64,000 nucleotides of DNA from Sipunculus nudus (taxonomy: Eukaryota > Annelida > Sipuncula > Golfingiida > Sipunculidae): positions 33,364,229-33,428,228 of the forward strand of contig CM049314.1 of NCBI GenBank assembly GCA_026874595.1, given 5' to 3'. Shown in pieces: positions 1 to 13,200 of this stretch. How positions within the stretch are numbered: position 1 is the first letter of the stretch; the number at the start of each line of letters is the position of its first letter. The notes beneath the pieces were generated by a model that was not told the DNA's origin, did not search any database, and saw only the letters and a program-made list of their open reading frames with translations. A program made the translations under genes and the position numbers.

Positions 1-519
1 CATATGAAATATGGTGTTAGGGTACTAACTTAAAACAAATCAATAAACAATCACCAAACTGCACTTTTTATGCTACCACAGGGGGAGCTAGGTATAGTTG
101 AAATATGAATGACCTTGACACATTTTTCATGGTCACAGATATTATAATGCTAAAATGATGTCAATGAAAGAACTTGAAAAAAATTGGAGTCACAGTCTGC
201 TGTTAAACCCTCATCTTGCAAGCAGAAGCTGGAGGAATGCTGCAGATCATAGTAGGATTCAGTGATATAGTGAAGTCCACACCATCCAAGTCCGTGTGAA
301 AGTCCAGACCACTCAAGTCCAAGTCCAAGTCTTTGAGGTTTAAGTCAAAGTCCACCTTCTTCAAGTCTGAGTCATTTGGAACCAGAGTCCAAGTCAGAGT
401 CCAGCGCAAAACTCCTTATTTAAAGAAATTTTAAATAAAAATTTGAGATTGTCATGTTTATTTTCATGATGGTCCATAATACTCTTAATGGATTGTTTGT
501 TTACATGGTGCTGAACTTA

Positions 520-595
<76 letters not shown>

Positions 596-660
596 ATTTA
601 TGTAATTTTCTTTTATTAGTTTGCATATATATATATAATATATATAATATTATACATATA

Positions 661-692
<32 letters not shown>

Positions 693-961
693 ATGTCCAG
701 TCTGCGTCCAGAACCTTTGAGTGTAAGTCTACGTGTGAGTCTTTAAAAAAAATTGACTGGAGTCCAAACTGGAGTCCTTCGTAACTGGTAGGATTTCATC
801 TTCAGACAAAGGGAAAAATATCAAATTGACCTGCATTCAGTAGTGCCAGATTGATCTGTAACAGTAGTACTGCTTGAGGTTTACATTGAATATTAAAGAC
901 TCTGATAAAACTTTATATTACAGAGCACTTGTTTAGCCGGTCATGTTTTCATTCATTCCAG
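1..961. repeat. 5' window edge: GCC2 intron with degenerate AAGTCC hexamers and TA microsatellites
   Basis: Positions 270-410 and 697-780 are rich in degenerate AAGTCC/GAGTCC hexamers, related to repeats at 18815-19140 and 63838-63960. Alternating TA runs lie at 524-591 and 624-692. No exon is recognisable here. Confidence 0.7.
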
Positions 962-1048
962 GCATTGGAAGGAAAGCTCAAAGCCATGGAACGAGAGCTT
1001 GAGGCTGAGAAGACGATGAAAATACAGTTCCAGAGTCAGACACAACAG
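962..1048 (+). CDS. GCC2: GCC2 exon (29 codons, coiled coil)
   Basis: Bounded by attcattccag and cag|gtgaat, phase 0 at both ends. It encodes a charged helix starting ALEGKLKAMERELE. This is the first recognisable GCC2 exon in the window. Confidence 0.85.
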
Positions 1049-4000
1049 GTGAATAAATGGATGCTTAAACTTATTGCAAAAAGAATTCTTACTTTCCTGC
1101 AAGATCCTAAAAGGTTGCCATTTAAAAAAAATTGTGTAGGATGTCTGCAGGAGTTTGATGAAAGAGTCCTGGAAAACCGATTAGACCAAAGTTGAACAAA
1201 AAAACAATTGGTCAAGTTCAGTGAACAAAAGTGTTTGCATAGATCTACCAACTCATGTTATGGTATTCTTCCAATTTTTCAGTCATGCTTATTCCTAAAC
1301 TGACTTTAATGTTTGTTGAATTAGTGTCTGCTGATGATCCTGTCTCTTTTGCCACAGTTTCTTAAGAAGAATTATTGCCTTAAATCGTCACATATACCAC
1401 TATCATGGTAAATAGTTTGCCTTTAAAAAAAAATGCCAGAAAGTTCTGGAAATGTCCTTGAATTTTGTATTCCTTCATTTAGTAGTATATTCATTTTGAA
1501 TATAGTGAACATATATCACCATTTATGTGATACTTCTGGTGATATATCCAATAGGGGAATATTTTATCACAGTTAGTGATGATACATTATGCCAAAAAAA
1601 ATAAAAGGTTTGTTTCTTAGGCACCGCCCACATTAATTTTAACCCAAATCCCCCCCCCTATCAAAAATTTTTATTTTGATTTTCATCTTTCAAGAAGATA
1701 AAATAATACAATTTTGATAAGATTTCCTTTGTTATGTTGTGCATATTATTTATACCTGTTAAGGAAAAAAATTATCTTATTTTAATGCATTTCACTGATT
1801 ATGACATTTTTATCGAAACACAAAAAAAGGTTAAAAATAGAATATCGCCCGCCCGCACTGATTTCTGAAAAAAAGTGCATGAGAGCCATATATTTTTTTT
1901 GGCCTTATTATGTGCATTATGTGCATCATCAGACATGGTAATAACATTGCATGTTCCCTTTCAACACACTTAGATAATACAAATATTTTAATGTAGTGTC
2001 TTCCCTTCCTTTATTATAATGATTACACAAAATTTGTGAAAAACCACTTTTTAAAAATGACAGATTTTAGCTAATAAATGTTAAAATAGTTATTTTAAAC
2101 TCTTCATGAGTGGGCTTTTGTTAATATATGAGAGCCTTCTTATTTGCAATGTTGACTTTTCCTGATTTCCCCTATTCAGTGCTTCTCATGGGGTTTATTT
2201 TCACAATCTCCCTATTCAGAAGCATGCAGAGATTTGATTACCATATGATTTAAACAGGAATTTGAATATTCTCAGTGATTTTTGTATTCCAAAATCTAAC
2301 AAATTTGATAATGACCCCAGGGTAAATTGAAGTAGATATCAAGGTGAAATATCAAACTGTTGCCTTTAAATTTTCATAGCTGTATGCAAGGATAATGTAT
2401 ATGTATCAAAGAGGCGAGTGTTGGCCTTTAATTCATTAAGATTTAACTTTTTGCTGTAAGTTCTCTCTCATAAATATCACAAATTTGAAGGCCTCTCAAA
2501 ACATAAATCCAATCACAATACAGGTATAAATAAATAAAAAATAAAATTTGCCTCAGCAGGTCTCTTTCTAGCAATTTCATTATTGATACACAGTGAAACC
2601 TGTGTGACAAGACCACTGTGACTGACCAAAAGTGGTCTTAATACACAGGTGGTCTTATTAGACAGGTGGTCTTTAAGACAGTCTCCACTGTACCTGGATT
2701 TATATTACATTAGGCTGAGCAGCAGGTGAGGGAGTTACAACAGGACCTGGTAGACAACAAGGAGGCGAACGAGGAGATGGCAAACCAGCTGCGAGAACAA
2801 ATCAAGGCACTGCAGGGGAAACTGGAGGCTGCTCAGAAGGTGAGGAAAGTCTAATAAAAACAGCACACTTCAGTCACATGACCAGTGTCCAGTCACATGA
2901 TCACACCATGCAGTGATCACATAAGCACTCAATAAGGCCTTGCAGCTCAACTTTCAATCTGGTAATGACTTAGGCTCCAGATATGATCATCATCAATACT
3001 GCTATTTAGTATCATAGACAGGGATCGGTTCTTGTGAACTGACAGGGAGAAACTGGTATTTCCTACTTTTCATTATATATTAAAACAATTTAATATTATT
3101 AGTTTTACACAAGCATTTACACATGGTCCATGTTATCATTTTGCATCATTTATCGTCCTAGAAGTCTACATGCTTTATGTGTAATATCTGAATGTAATAA
3201 ACAATATCTGTTGTCATATTTCTAAATCTGATTATACAATAAACTGGGTGAATAGATACAATTAATCCACATTTTGTGTGCTACAAATTTAGTCAGACCC
3301 CAATAATATACAAGTGAAAATGGCACACTTGTTTTCGAAAGCCTGCTATACTGCAGTATTGTTTGTTTATATTAATTTTTCAATTGAATTTCAGGAGCCT
3401 GTACTAACTTGTTTATTAATTTGTTATTTTTATTTCATTGTTAAGGATGCCAGTCAGAGCAGCATGATGGACCTGGAGATCGCTGACTACGAGCGTACGG
3501 TACAGAACCTGAACGAAATGGTGAAACAGAAGGAGGAGTGTGTGACGCAACAGAAAAAGGAAGTGGAAAGACTTAACGAGAAAATCACGGCACTTAACAA
3601 ACAGCTTGGTGAGAACAGCAATTCTGAAATACAGCCAAATCCACAGGGTGACAAATAAAAATGGGGGGGGGGGGGGGGGAGATGTTGCTATTGAAAGAAA
3701 TAAAAAAATGGAGATGGTTAAGAAGCAAAGTAGAATGTTCATATATGTATTTAATACTGATGTCTATCATATTTATGTTGTTTTAAACAGTATTCACTAT
3801 ATTTATGGGTAGCAAAAAACTTTAAAAAGGGTCTCTGGCTATTCTTAGAAATTGATTTATATGACTAATGTCTTGTGTAATAGTCATCTAACATTAGGCA
3901 TAATGTACAGATTAACTTGTATCTTTGGGGTTTTCTATTTTATGACTGAATCAACAAAGAACAGAAGATAGAACCTTAGCTTACTAGAAAGAACATCCCT

Positions 4001-4236
4001 TCACCCATCTTTCACATACATTTGTGTAAAGTTGTCTTCCTAATATTGTTAAAATTTAGTAAAGGTTTGTTCCCAGTGTGTAGCTGATGATTTTATGGTG
4101 GTGATTTCAGAAACCTCTGAGAGCCAGTACCTGCAGGCAGAAGACAGAGGGAACAAGCTGAAACAGCTGCTGGTCAAAGCCAAGAAAGACCTGGCAGAGG
4201 CCAAGAAAACGGTGAGGGGAGGGAAATTATAAATAC

Positions 4237-4280
<44 letters not shown>

Positions 4281-7200
4281 GGAGGAAGAGAAAGAGAGGG
4301 AGGGAAGAATGGGGAGCTACCTTTAAAGTAAGGTGAATTTCATATACAAATATTAAGAGGTATTTAGAGTATTAGATAGGGTCAGATATGATGGGAGTAT
4401 CTATATAGGGATACAAATACAGTCTAACCAGTGAATCATGAACAGTGGTTTACCTGTATATCCTTTAGCAATGAGTCATTTCTACCGATATCAACACCAT
4501 GTCATGTATTTTGTACCTTTGCCCTTGTTTGCATATGTTTCTTTACCTTGGATTGGTTTTATCCCTTGACATGGTTTTTTTTAAGTTTACATATTTTTTC
4601 AGGAGAGTGAACAGAGGACCTGTGATGCTCAGTTACGAGGACAGCTGGAACACCTGACTCAACAAGCAGAGGACTACAAGGTAAATTAGAGGATGCTCAG
4701 CAGAGACCAAAATGCTTCCATCAGAATAAATCAGTCAGGGACATGTAAAAGAAATAAAAAAAAATATCTCAACTTATCAGTCTGAAACAAGGAATGTAAA
4801 GGATTTCTATTTTTAGATGTAACAGTAAAATGCCATTTCTGGCATTAACAAAGTACACTTAGCCTGTGTACTCACTTGTATCTGATGTGCTTGTACATAG
4901 TATAAGGTTTATAATGAATGTGTTTCCTGTGATAATGCAGTTATGATGGTCATGATCACACATATATTATAACATGCATGCACCACTAAGAGATATATTG
5001 TTACAACATAAGATTTATAACTGTAAATAACTGTTGAAACTTATTTCTTAATTCAGGAAAAGTGTATGAGACCTGAGAGGGGAAAAAAATGTTGAAGTCA
5101 GTGTTTTTTATGTTTTGTCCTATTTGCATACTTGCAGGTCCAGTTAGCTGAAGCTGTAGCTGAAAAACAGGTGGCTCAAGAGAAATTACGGAGTTCTCAA
5201 GAAACTCACCAGAGGGCACTCAGGTCACTTGAGACCAAGGTCATGTCTCTGACAAGTGACCTTGAACTGGCCAAAAGTGAACAGTCAGCCACTGTAGCAG
5301 AGTTTGACAGCTACAAGGTATGACATGCATTACAGTTCAGTAAGGGTGTAACAATACATCAAAAAAACACATTGAATTGAAAGCCCTCAATTAAACTATA
5401 GTTGATTATTAACCTCTGAAACAATTCATTTCGATTATTATTTTTTTTTTTCATATACCATCCCATTGTTCTCTGTGAGATCTCAAATTTTATGGGGCAG
5501 TTCATGATGTTGAATTTATTTATGGCATATATGCCCCAAATCATCTAAATATTCACTGGTGGACCACTCCACTCCATCCTACATTTGTAGAAATTTACTA
5601 ACCATTGTTTTGATAAAATTGCCTTTACTTTTGATTTAAAAAGTCAGAAAATTACTACTCAAGTAAGAATTAATGGAGAATTAAATCAAAGGTTAAGAAT
5701 GGATTATTGAATAGATTCAAAGGGCCCTCGCTATTCACACGCCTACAATTAATTCTGTTAGAAACATCCTGATCAATTAGATGTTCATGCTCAGAAAATT
5801 TCAAGAAGTTACCATAAGAACACCCTTGGGTGAACTAAAAGCATTCACATTGGTTATAACTGACCTGTCTTATTAGACCACCCATGATTTAAGGCCACTT
5901 CTGGCCAGTCCCATTGGTAGTCTCATAACACAGGTTTCATTGTAATCCATTTGTTGAATGTCAACAAGACAATAAGCAGTTGTAGACTTGCTCTATAAGT
6001 AGTGAAAAGAGCTCAATATGACTTTAAAAGGAAATTTAAAATGTGATAATGTGAAAATAAAAAAATACCTTATGAACTCTGGAGCTGCCGCCGCTATAAT
6101 GAGACTAGTGTTGTGTTTGGTGGACAGTTATGTAACATACACCTGTACGCATGGAACCCAGCGAATGTTACATGCAAGCCTCTTGTCCACTAATGACCAA
6201 TAAATATCCAGTTTATTTTACAAACAAAATGTCCAGAGAACAAAAACATTCAGATCTCTTGAATATCATCTTATGTTTAAAGGAGGTCTTTTGCATTTTA
6301 TGGTTCATTCTGTGTTTGATTCATTTTCCTGTACATTTGGTGTTTTGTTGGTTCTTCTGTATTTATAAGTTAATTTATTTGCTCTCCTTTAAATACCAGG
6401 TTCGTGTTCATAACGTGCTTCGTCAGCAGAAGACAAAGGGACCAAATGAAGTCACAGCAGAACAAGAGAAACAAGAAAAGTGAGATATGATTTCATGATT
6501 CCTTCAGTCTAGATCATATTAATAATTGAAAGTAGAAATAATTATCATTTTTAATTTAAAAAAAAGCTATTTGGATATAATGAATAACATTATTTAGCAG
6601 ATATCTAGTTTTGTTTAAATGGGTTCATAGATTCAACTTTACTTTTTACAGCAAAGGTCTTCACGAATGTCATAGCTCCTACATAGCTACTTGGTTAATA
6701 TTTTACTCTTTGTGCAATGAAATTGACAACAGAACTTTCCCAGTTATTGGTATATACTTAATAGTAAAACCACTGAACCCATACACAACAGTTGCATGTG
6801 AATTCCTCATGTACCATTGGTGTATAATGTGTTAATGACAAAGCTTATAATGAGTTTATTTTATGTCTTAATTTAAAATTTAAATGAATATTAACTTGCA
6901 ATGGAAACTTCATTTCAGGGAAAGACTTATCAAGGCTGTTGAACAGCTGAAGGGCAAGTTGCAGGAGACAAAGTAAGTTATCCATATGTGGATATATAAG
7001 CTCTAATGATGAAAGTTAAACTTATTCTACTGGATACTTATGTCTGTTACATCACTACAAATATTACTCTGTGCATTTTCTCCTGTAGTAGTTTGTATTT
7101 ACCTTTGTGTTTGTATAGCAGTTTTGTGATTTGTTAAACTCCTGTGTACAAATTTAATGATAACTTCTTAGTATAAAATATAATCTCAAGAGTTAAAACT

Positions 7201-10200
7201 GATTTTTTCCTAATATTATGAATTCAATTCAGTTGAGTGAATTTGGTGTCTTTTAAGTAATTTGACTTGGGAAGGCAGAGATGCTGATCTTTTACAGAAA
7301 TATGGGTAACTTTAGCCATTCAGTTTTGCTTCCCGGCTAAAAGAATGGTCCTAGTGCATTAAACAGCTTTCATTTGTGCAGTGATCAGTTTGTAGTACTT
7401 TATGCGGAAAAACATAATATTCATCAGATATTTTTTAGCTCAGCAGACTATGTGACCTGAGCTGAAGCAATCACCCACATCCATATTCTGTCTAGTTGTC
7501 CAGCTGTAAGTCTGTTGAAAGGGGACTAATTTTAACCATTAGACCTAGAAACTTCTAACTGTACATCCAGGGAGGTCCTAGGAAAATCTCCTTGGAAACC
7601 TGAAATAAGGTCATGGTGACCTATATATTGCGGCCTATAGGAAAAAAAATATATCATATAAGCACCCTGAGTGTCAGTAAGGCACAAATTGTATTTGTTA
7701 TGCCTGGAATTTTCTAATGCAAGATCTGGGGAGGTTCAAGGCAAATCCCCTTGGAAACCTGAAATAAGGTCATGGTGCCGTATATTTTGGGACCTACAGG
7801 CCAAAAACATGATTATGACCATCCAGACAGTCAGTCGCGAGGCACAAATTTTATCCATTGGGCCTACAATATTCTAATGTAAAATTCAGGGAGGTCCTGG
7901 GCAAATGACTATGGAAACTTGAAATTAGGTCACCATGACCTATATTCTGCAACATTTAGGAAAAAGATGTCATATGAGCACCAAGACAGTCAGACTGGGC
8001 ACAAATTGTATCCATTAAGCTTAGAATCTTCTAAAGAAACATCCAGAGAGATCCTCGAAAAATCTCCTTTGCAACCTGAAATTAGATCATGGTGACCTAT
8101 TTTCTACAAGCTACACACCTTAATTTGTATAGCACATGCCAAATACAGTCAGATAGGGAACAAATTGTATCCTTAAGCCCTAAAATCTTCTAACACAACA
8201 TCTAACACATGTCAAAATGCAAAAAAAAATTTATTTTCCATCTGTTTTACAACATAGTAACGTTAGCCTTAGGCTATTCTCACAGATGATATATAACATT
8301 AATAAAAGAAATGAGCATCTGGTCAAATTAAGCTGAGTGTCATAGCCCATGGGTCACTTGTTACTGTTCCACTCCTCACATGAACATTTTATGGCTCTGA
8401 TTATATCATCCAGAATATTTATATTTCTTCTGTTTACAGTCATTAGTTTATGTGTCTGAGAGGAGAGAATGATATTCTCCAGATCTAGATGATCTTAGAC
8501 TCCCCCTGTTTACAGTGATTAGGTCATGGCTGGAAGCTGAGAGAATGATATTCTCCAGAAAATGCTACATTTTCTCCATTTACAGTGATCAGTTCGTGGC
8601 TTTGAGTGGAAAGAATGATATTCTCCAGATAATCTTTATTTCCTTTGTTTCACAGTGATCAGTTTGTGGCTCTGAGCGGAGAGAATGATATTATCCAGAT
8701 AATCATATATTTCTTTTGTTTCACAGTGATCAGTTTGTGGCTCTGAGCGGAGAGAATGATATTCTCCAGGAGGAACATGAGAGGCTGGTCCAGCGACACA
8801 CCAAACTGTTACAGGATTCAGAACAGAAAGAACTCATGTGGAAACAAAAGTGATTATTTACATACATTTTCATTAAAACATTTCTTAAGTAAATATGACT
8901 GGTAATCTCACTAATATCATGCAAAATTCACTTTTTATTTACAACAGTAAAATGAAATGTCATTTGAAAGGGGAAAGGTTCACAGAATTGGATTTATTTC
9001 AGTATTTTAATTATTTGTTATGGAAGGAGCTAAGGAGGCAGGGGTTCTGTATCTCCAAACTGCTAATGTTTGCTGTCTCACTCTCAGATTTTATAAGGTC
9101 TGAAAAATAATCTACACCTGTGTTGTATCTTTTAAAAGTGACTCATCCAGATAACTTGTAAAAGAAGGGACAATCTTCCTAACAATATTCCCGTTGTAGA
9201 CTTGAGCAGATGAGGGCAGACACATCAGCCAGCAGCACGGAGAACTCAGAAACCATCAAACAGCTGACCCTGCAGAATGAGAGCCTCACTCTCACGTTCA
9301 AGGTAAGTACTCATCACCCTGCACAGAGCGAAGGGTATTGTTTTCAGTCTTTTCTGAAGAACGGTTCTGTAGATGTAGCTGAAATTTGTCCTATGTGTTG
9401 GGAGTGTTTAAATGGCCAAGTGATTAAATTTGATGAATACCTCACCGATCTTCACTGTTAACACACCACAGGTTATTTTGGGGACATGTTATATCCTATT
9501 TAATGGCAAAATTACATTTTTAGCTCAGCTGACTATAAGTCATCTGAGCTATAGTCGTGGTCCATTGTCCGTCGTCCGTCCGTCTGTCCGTCCGTCCGTC
9601 CGTAGATGTGGCACGTTTTAAAACCGTAAGACTTAGGAATCCAAAATTCAGCATTATGTTAGATGTCCCCAAGATCACCTACCAAGCCTAAAACTGGGTC
9701 TTTGCGACTTCGTTCCTTTGAGAAATAAAGGAAAAACCTCAAATTTTTTATTAAAAACCTATTTTCACTCTTCAGGACTGCCTAATATCAAAACCACTCA
9801 TCTGTTTTTCCTCATATTTACCATAAATATTCTTCTATATAGTTCCTATGTACATGCCAGAAATTAAGTCTGTTAAGTATAAATTCTTTAAGTTATGGGC
9901 CTGAACATAATAGACTTTGTAAAAAATCAGGAAAAATATTTACTCACTTAACATGAAAAATTTTGAAACTAGAGTCTATTTTCCCAAGTATATAACTATG
10001 TTTAATTAAGATTTAATTGTTTACCCAAAATTAGATCTGAATTTTGTAAATTTTTTAAGTTATTAGCATAAAAATAAAATCAGTACCTTAAATTTAGCCC
10101 AACTTTGACCATGGCACGTTTTTCTCCTGTATGTACCATTGATTTAATTTTCACAGCATGTAAACATAAATATTTAATTTGTTTAAATCTGAAATTTGAA

Positions 10201-13200
10201 AATAAAAGCTTGAAAATTAAGCTAGTTATTGATTTTTTTTCTTGAGGCTCTACTGTAGTCATTTGCTTTGATAACAGATTACAGATGCAGGGTCCAACTC
10301 CAGGTCACTGGAATTCGGGCTATGCCAAGGTTTCTGATTTGTTGCAGTCACTGGGGGAGACCCCCTGCTGTGACAGGTGTACAGGTGTTCTAATATCACC
10401 ACACCAACCCCCCCCCCCCCCCCCCCCCCGGCAAACCCAACCCACTAAGTGTAATGCAGTAATTGTTATTGTTTTCACTGTATTTCCTTAATTGTAACAC
10501 TGTTTCCACTCCAATATACAAAAACTTTCCTTAAAAAAGTAATTCAAGTGTAATCCAGAAGATGCCATGTTGTGTTAATGTAGCATTTTTAAAGAAATTA
10601 ATTTTCTTTTAAATGATTTTAACAGATATAATTGAACCCATCAGTATGCTTAAATTTATAAAATATGAAGCACATTATGGATAAATAAAGACACAATTGA
10701 AAATTGTGAAATCTAAATCAAGTATTATTTTTAGATATTTATTGTTTTGCAGATTTAAAAGATATATTTTTGTGGTGAAAAATAAATAAACATTTGTATG
10801 CATGTTGTGGTGTTATATGACAAGATTGAGATTTATGATGATGCAATTGAGAATTATGAATCAACTTTTATATTCAGATGTATCTGTTTTATTGGAAATG
10901 TATAGAAATATAAACTTAAATTAAAAAAAATTGATGTGATCAAAAAATTAGGATTTAATACAAACATTTGTTCATTATTTTCCTGCCACAGCAGAATTTG
11001 AGATCAGGCTTTGTTTGCCCTGTTTTATGTTGTTAATTAGTTATATTTCATCTGTATACATTTCATAAAAAAATACATATAATTAATAATATATATTATA
11101 CAAAAAAAATATTCAATTAAACAAATTTGTAAACTACTGAAATGTCAACAGTTAATCAAAAAGCCAACTGATGATCATGGTAATAGTACAGATCATTGGT
11201 TCACAAACTGCTCACATGCTTCAGTTTCAACATTAGGAAACACATGGTCAGGTCACAAAATATTATTTGCAACAATTTCTTGCTCATCAATACAAACCAA
11301 TCATATAAACCAACCATGGCCTTTATTACCTCTTCCTCTTACACTTGATCTCCATTTGATATTATTTTAGATTTTTACCTTCAAGGTCAACTTCAGCTGA
11401 GCACAGTGACCTATAGGTCCCTTGTTCATTGAGTAAAATGTGTGTTGAGGGGAGGGGGGGGGGGGTATAAGATGGTGATATATATATGGTGTATACCTCC
11501 CAATTGAAAATTTTTGGAACAGACATTGCCCCCCTGTTGAACACTAAATGGTGCCCACATCAGTGATTGTCATGCAGTGTTTATGTGGAATGGTCACAAA
11601 ATGAATGATGTGTGACCACAGTTTGAGGCAGAAGGCTTATACCAAAAGTTTAGACTTTGCATGTTGAAAATACTTCTGTGGAATATTTTGGATATTAAGC
11701 AGTGTTTTGTTGAGGTTTTTGTCAGTGATTGCCATGAGGTTTGATTAAAATCCTCCTTTTACCTGTTCGGTGTCCCAGGAACAGATGCGCAGCCTGCAGG
11801 AAGATCACCAGCGGTTGGTCAAGATGTTAAACCAGCAGATAGAGACGGGAGAGAAGGAGATCTTCAGTCTCAGGAGGGAGATTCAGCACCTCCAAAGGTC
11901 AGGGTCAGCAGCCAGTCCGGTCCAAGGCCGGCAGGAAGATGCTGTCCCTGAGGTTGTACGTGATCCACGACAGATAGAGCGGGAACAAGGAGAGGTTAGT
12001 CAAATAATTACTGCCACAATGCAGTGAGGACAGGGAGAGGTTAGTTAAATAATTACTGTCATAATGCAGTAAGGACAGGGAGAGGTTAGTTAAATAAGTT
12101 CTTAGGCAGTGAAGTGGCGGCAGGGAAAGTTAAGTAAAAAATTATTAAGGCAATGCAGTTGGGATAGGGAGATGTGAGTATGCTAATTACTAACTAAGAG
12201 AAATTAATCAATTGATAATTGTCTGCGGCAGTAGAGTAAGGGAGAATAGCAAAATAATCACCAAATCAGTTGAGTGAAAACAGGAGAGGTTATCAATATA
12301 ATTACTGAGTCAAGTTAAGAGGGAAACAGAGAGAGGCCATTCAGATCATTAATAAGGAAGTAAATTTGGAATTTGAAAAAGTCAGATAATTACTGGAGCA
12401 ATGGAAATGGAAATATAAAGGCCAGGAAGAGGTAGGGCAAAGAATCACTGCAGCAGTGGCCTGTTGCAGCTAAAACATGTTTATTGTTTTGTATAGCAAG
12501 GTATGATATATATAGTTATAGAGTTTTTTAAGTTTTAAGGAATAACAATCCAGAGTACTTCCACAAAAAATATCAAAGCACCCCTTTATCATTGGTACTC
12601 TGTGTCAGTAGATTCCTTGACCAGATTTAAATTTACTTTTGCCTCTAAGTCTGGGTCTTTGAAACTAAATGGTCATGTTCAGGTCATAATTGACAATACT
12701 GATATAGAACATATGGCAGAGTGGGGTATTTAGAGTACCAGCAGATGCTATTGCTGTGATAATTATGTTACACTTTCAATGATTGGGGTTTTTTTTCCAG
12801 AATATCTCCTTGATGTTTGAAAATTATGTTGTATTTTCAGGGTATGGAGAACCCCACTATTGAGCAGTGTCAGACAGCTCAGGGAAAGCTCCGCTCCCCG
12901 ACCGGGCCACAAATCATGCCGTTTGAACGACTCCTCAGTTCATCAGACCTGGCATCAGGTAAAGAACTGTCAATCAGAAATATGCAGCATTAATAGTAAC
13001 ATGGTGGTCATCATCTGAGTTATTATGCATAGCTTTTCTTGGATCTGTACAACCCATATTTGTAAGTCACTTTGTTAGGAGTTCATTTAAGTATTACAGT
13101 GGAACCTGTCTGAAAGACCACCTGTCGAAAAGGCCACCTGTCTATTGAGACCACCTGTCTATAAAGACCACCTGTCTATTAAGACCACCCTTGACCATTT

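Noticed and set aside
454-693. ORF rich in Ile-Tyr repeats
   Set aside because: Translation of TA microsatellite; similar ORFs at 23622, 50031 and 62248 are the same artefact.
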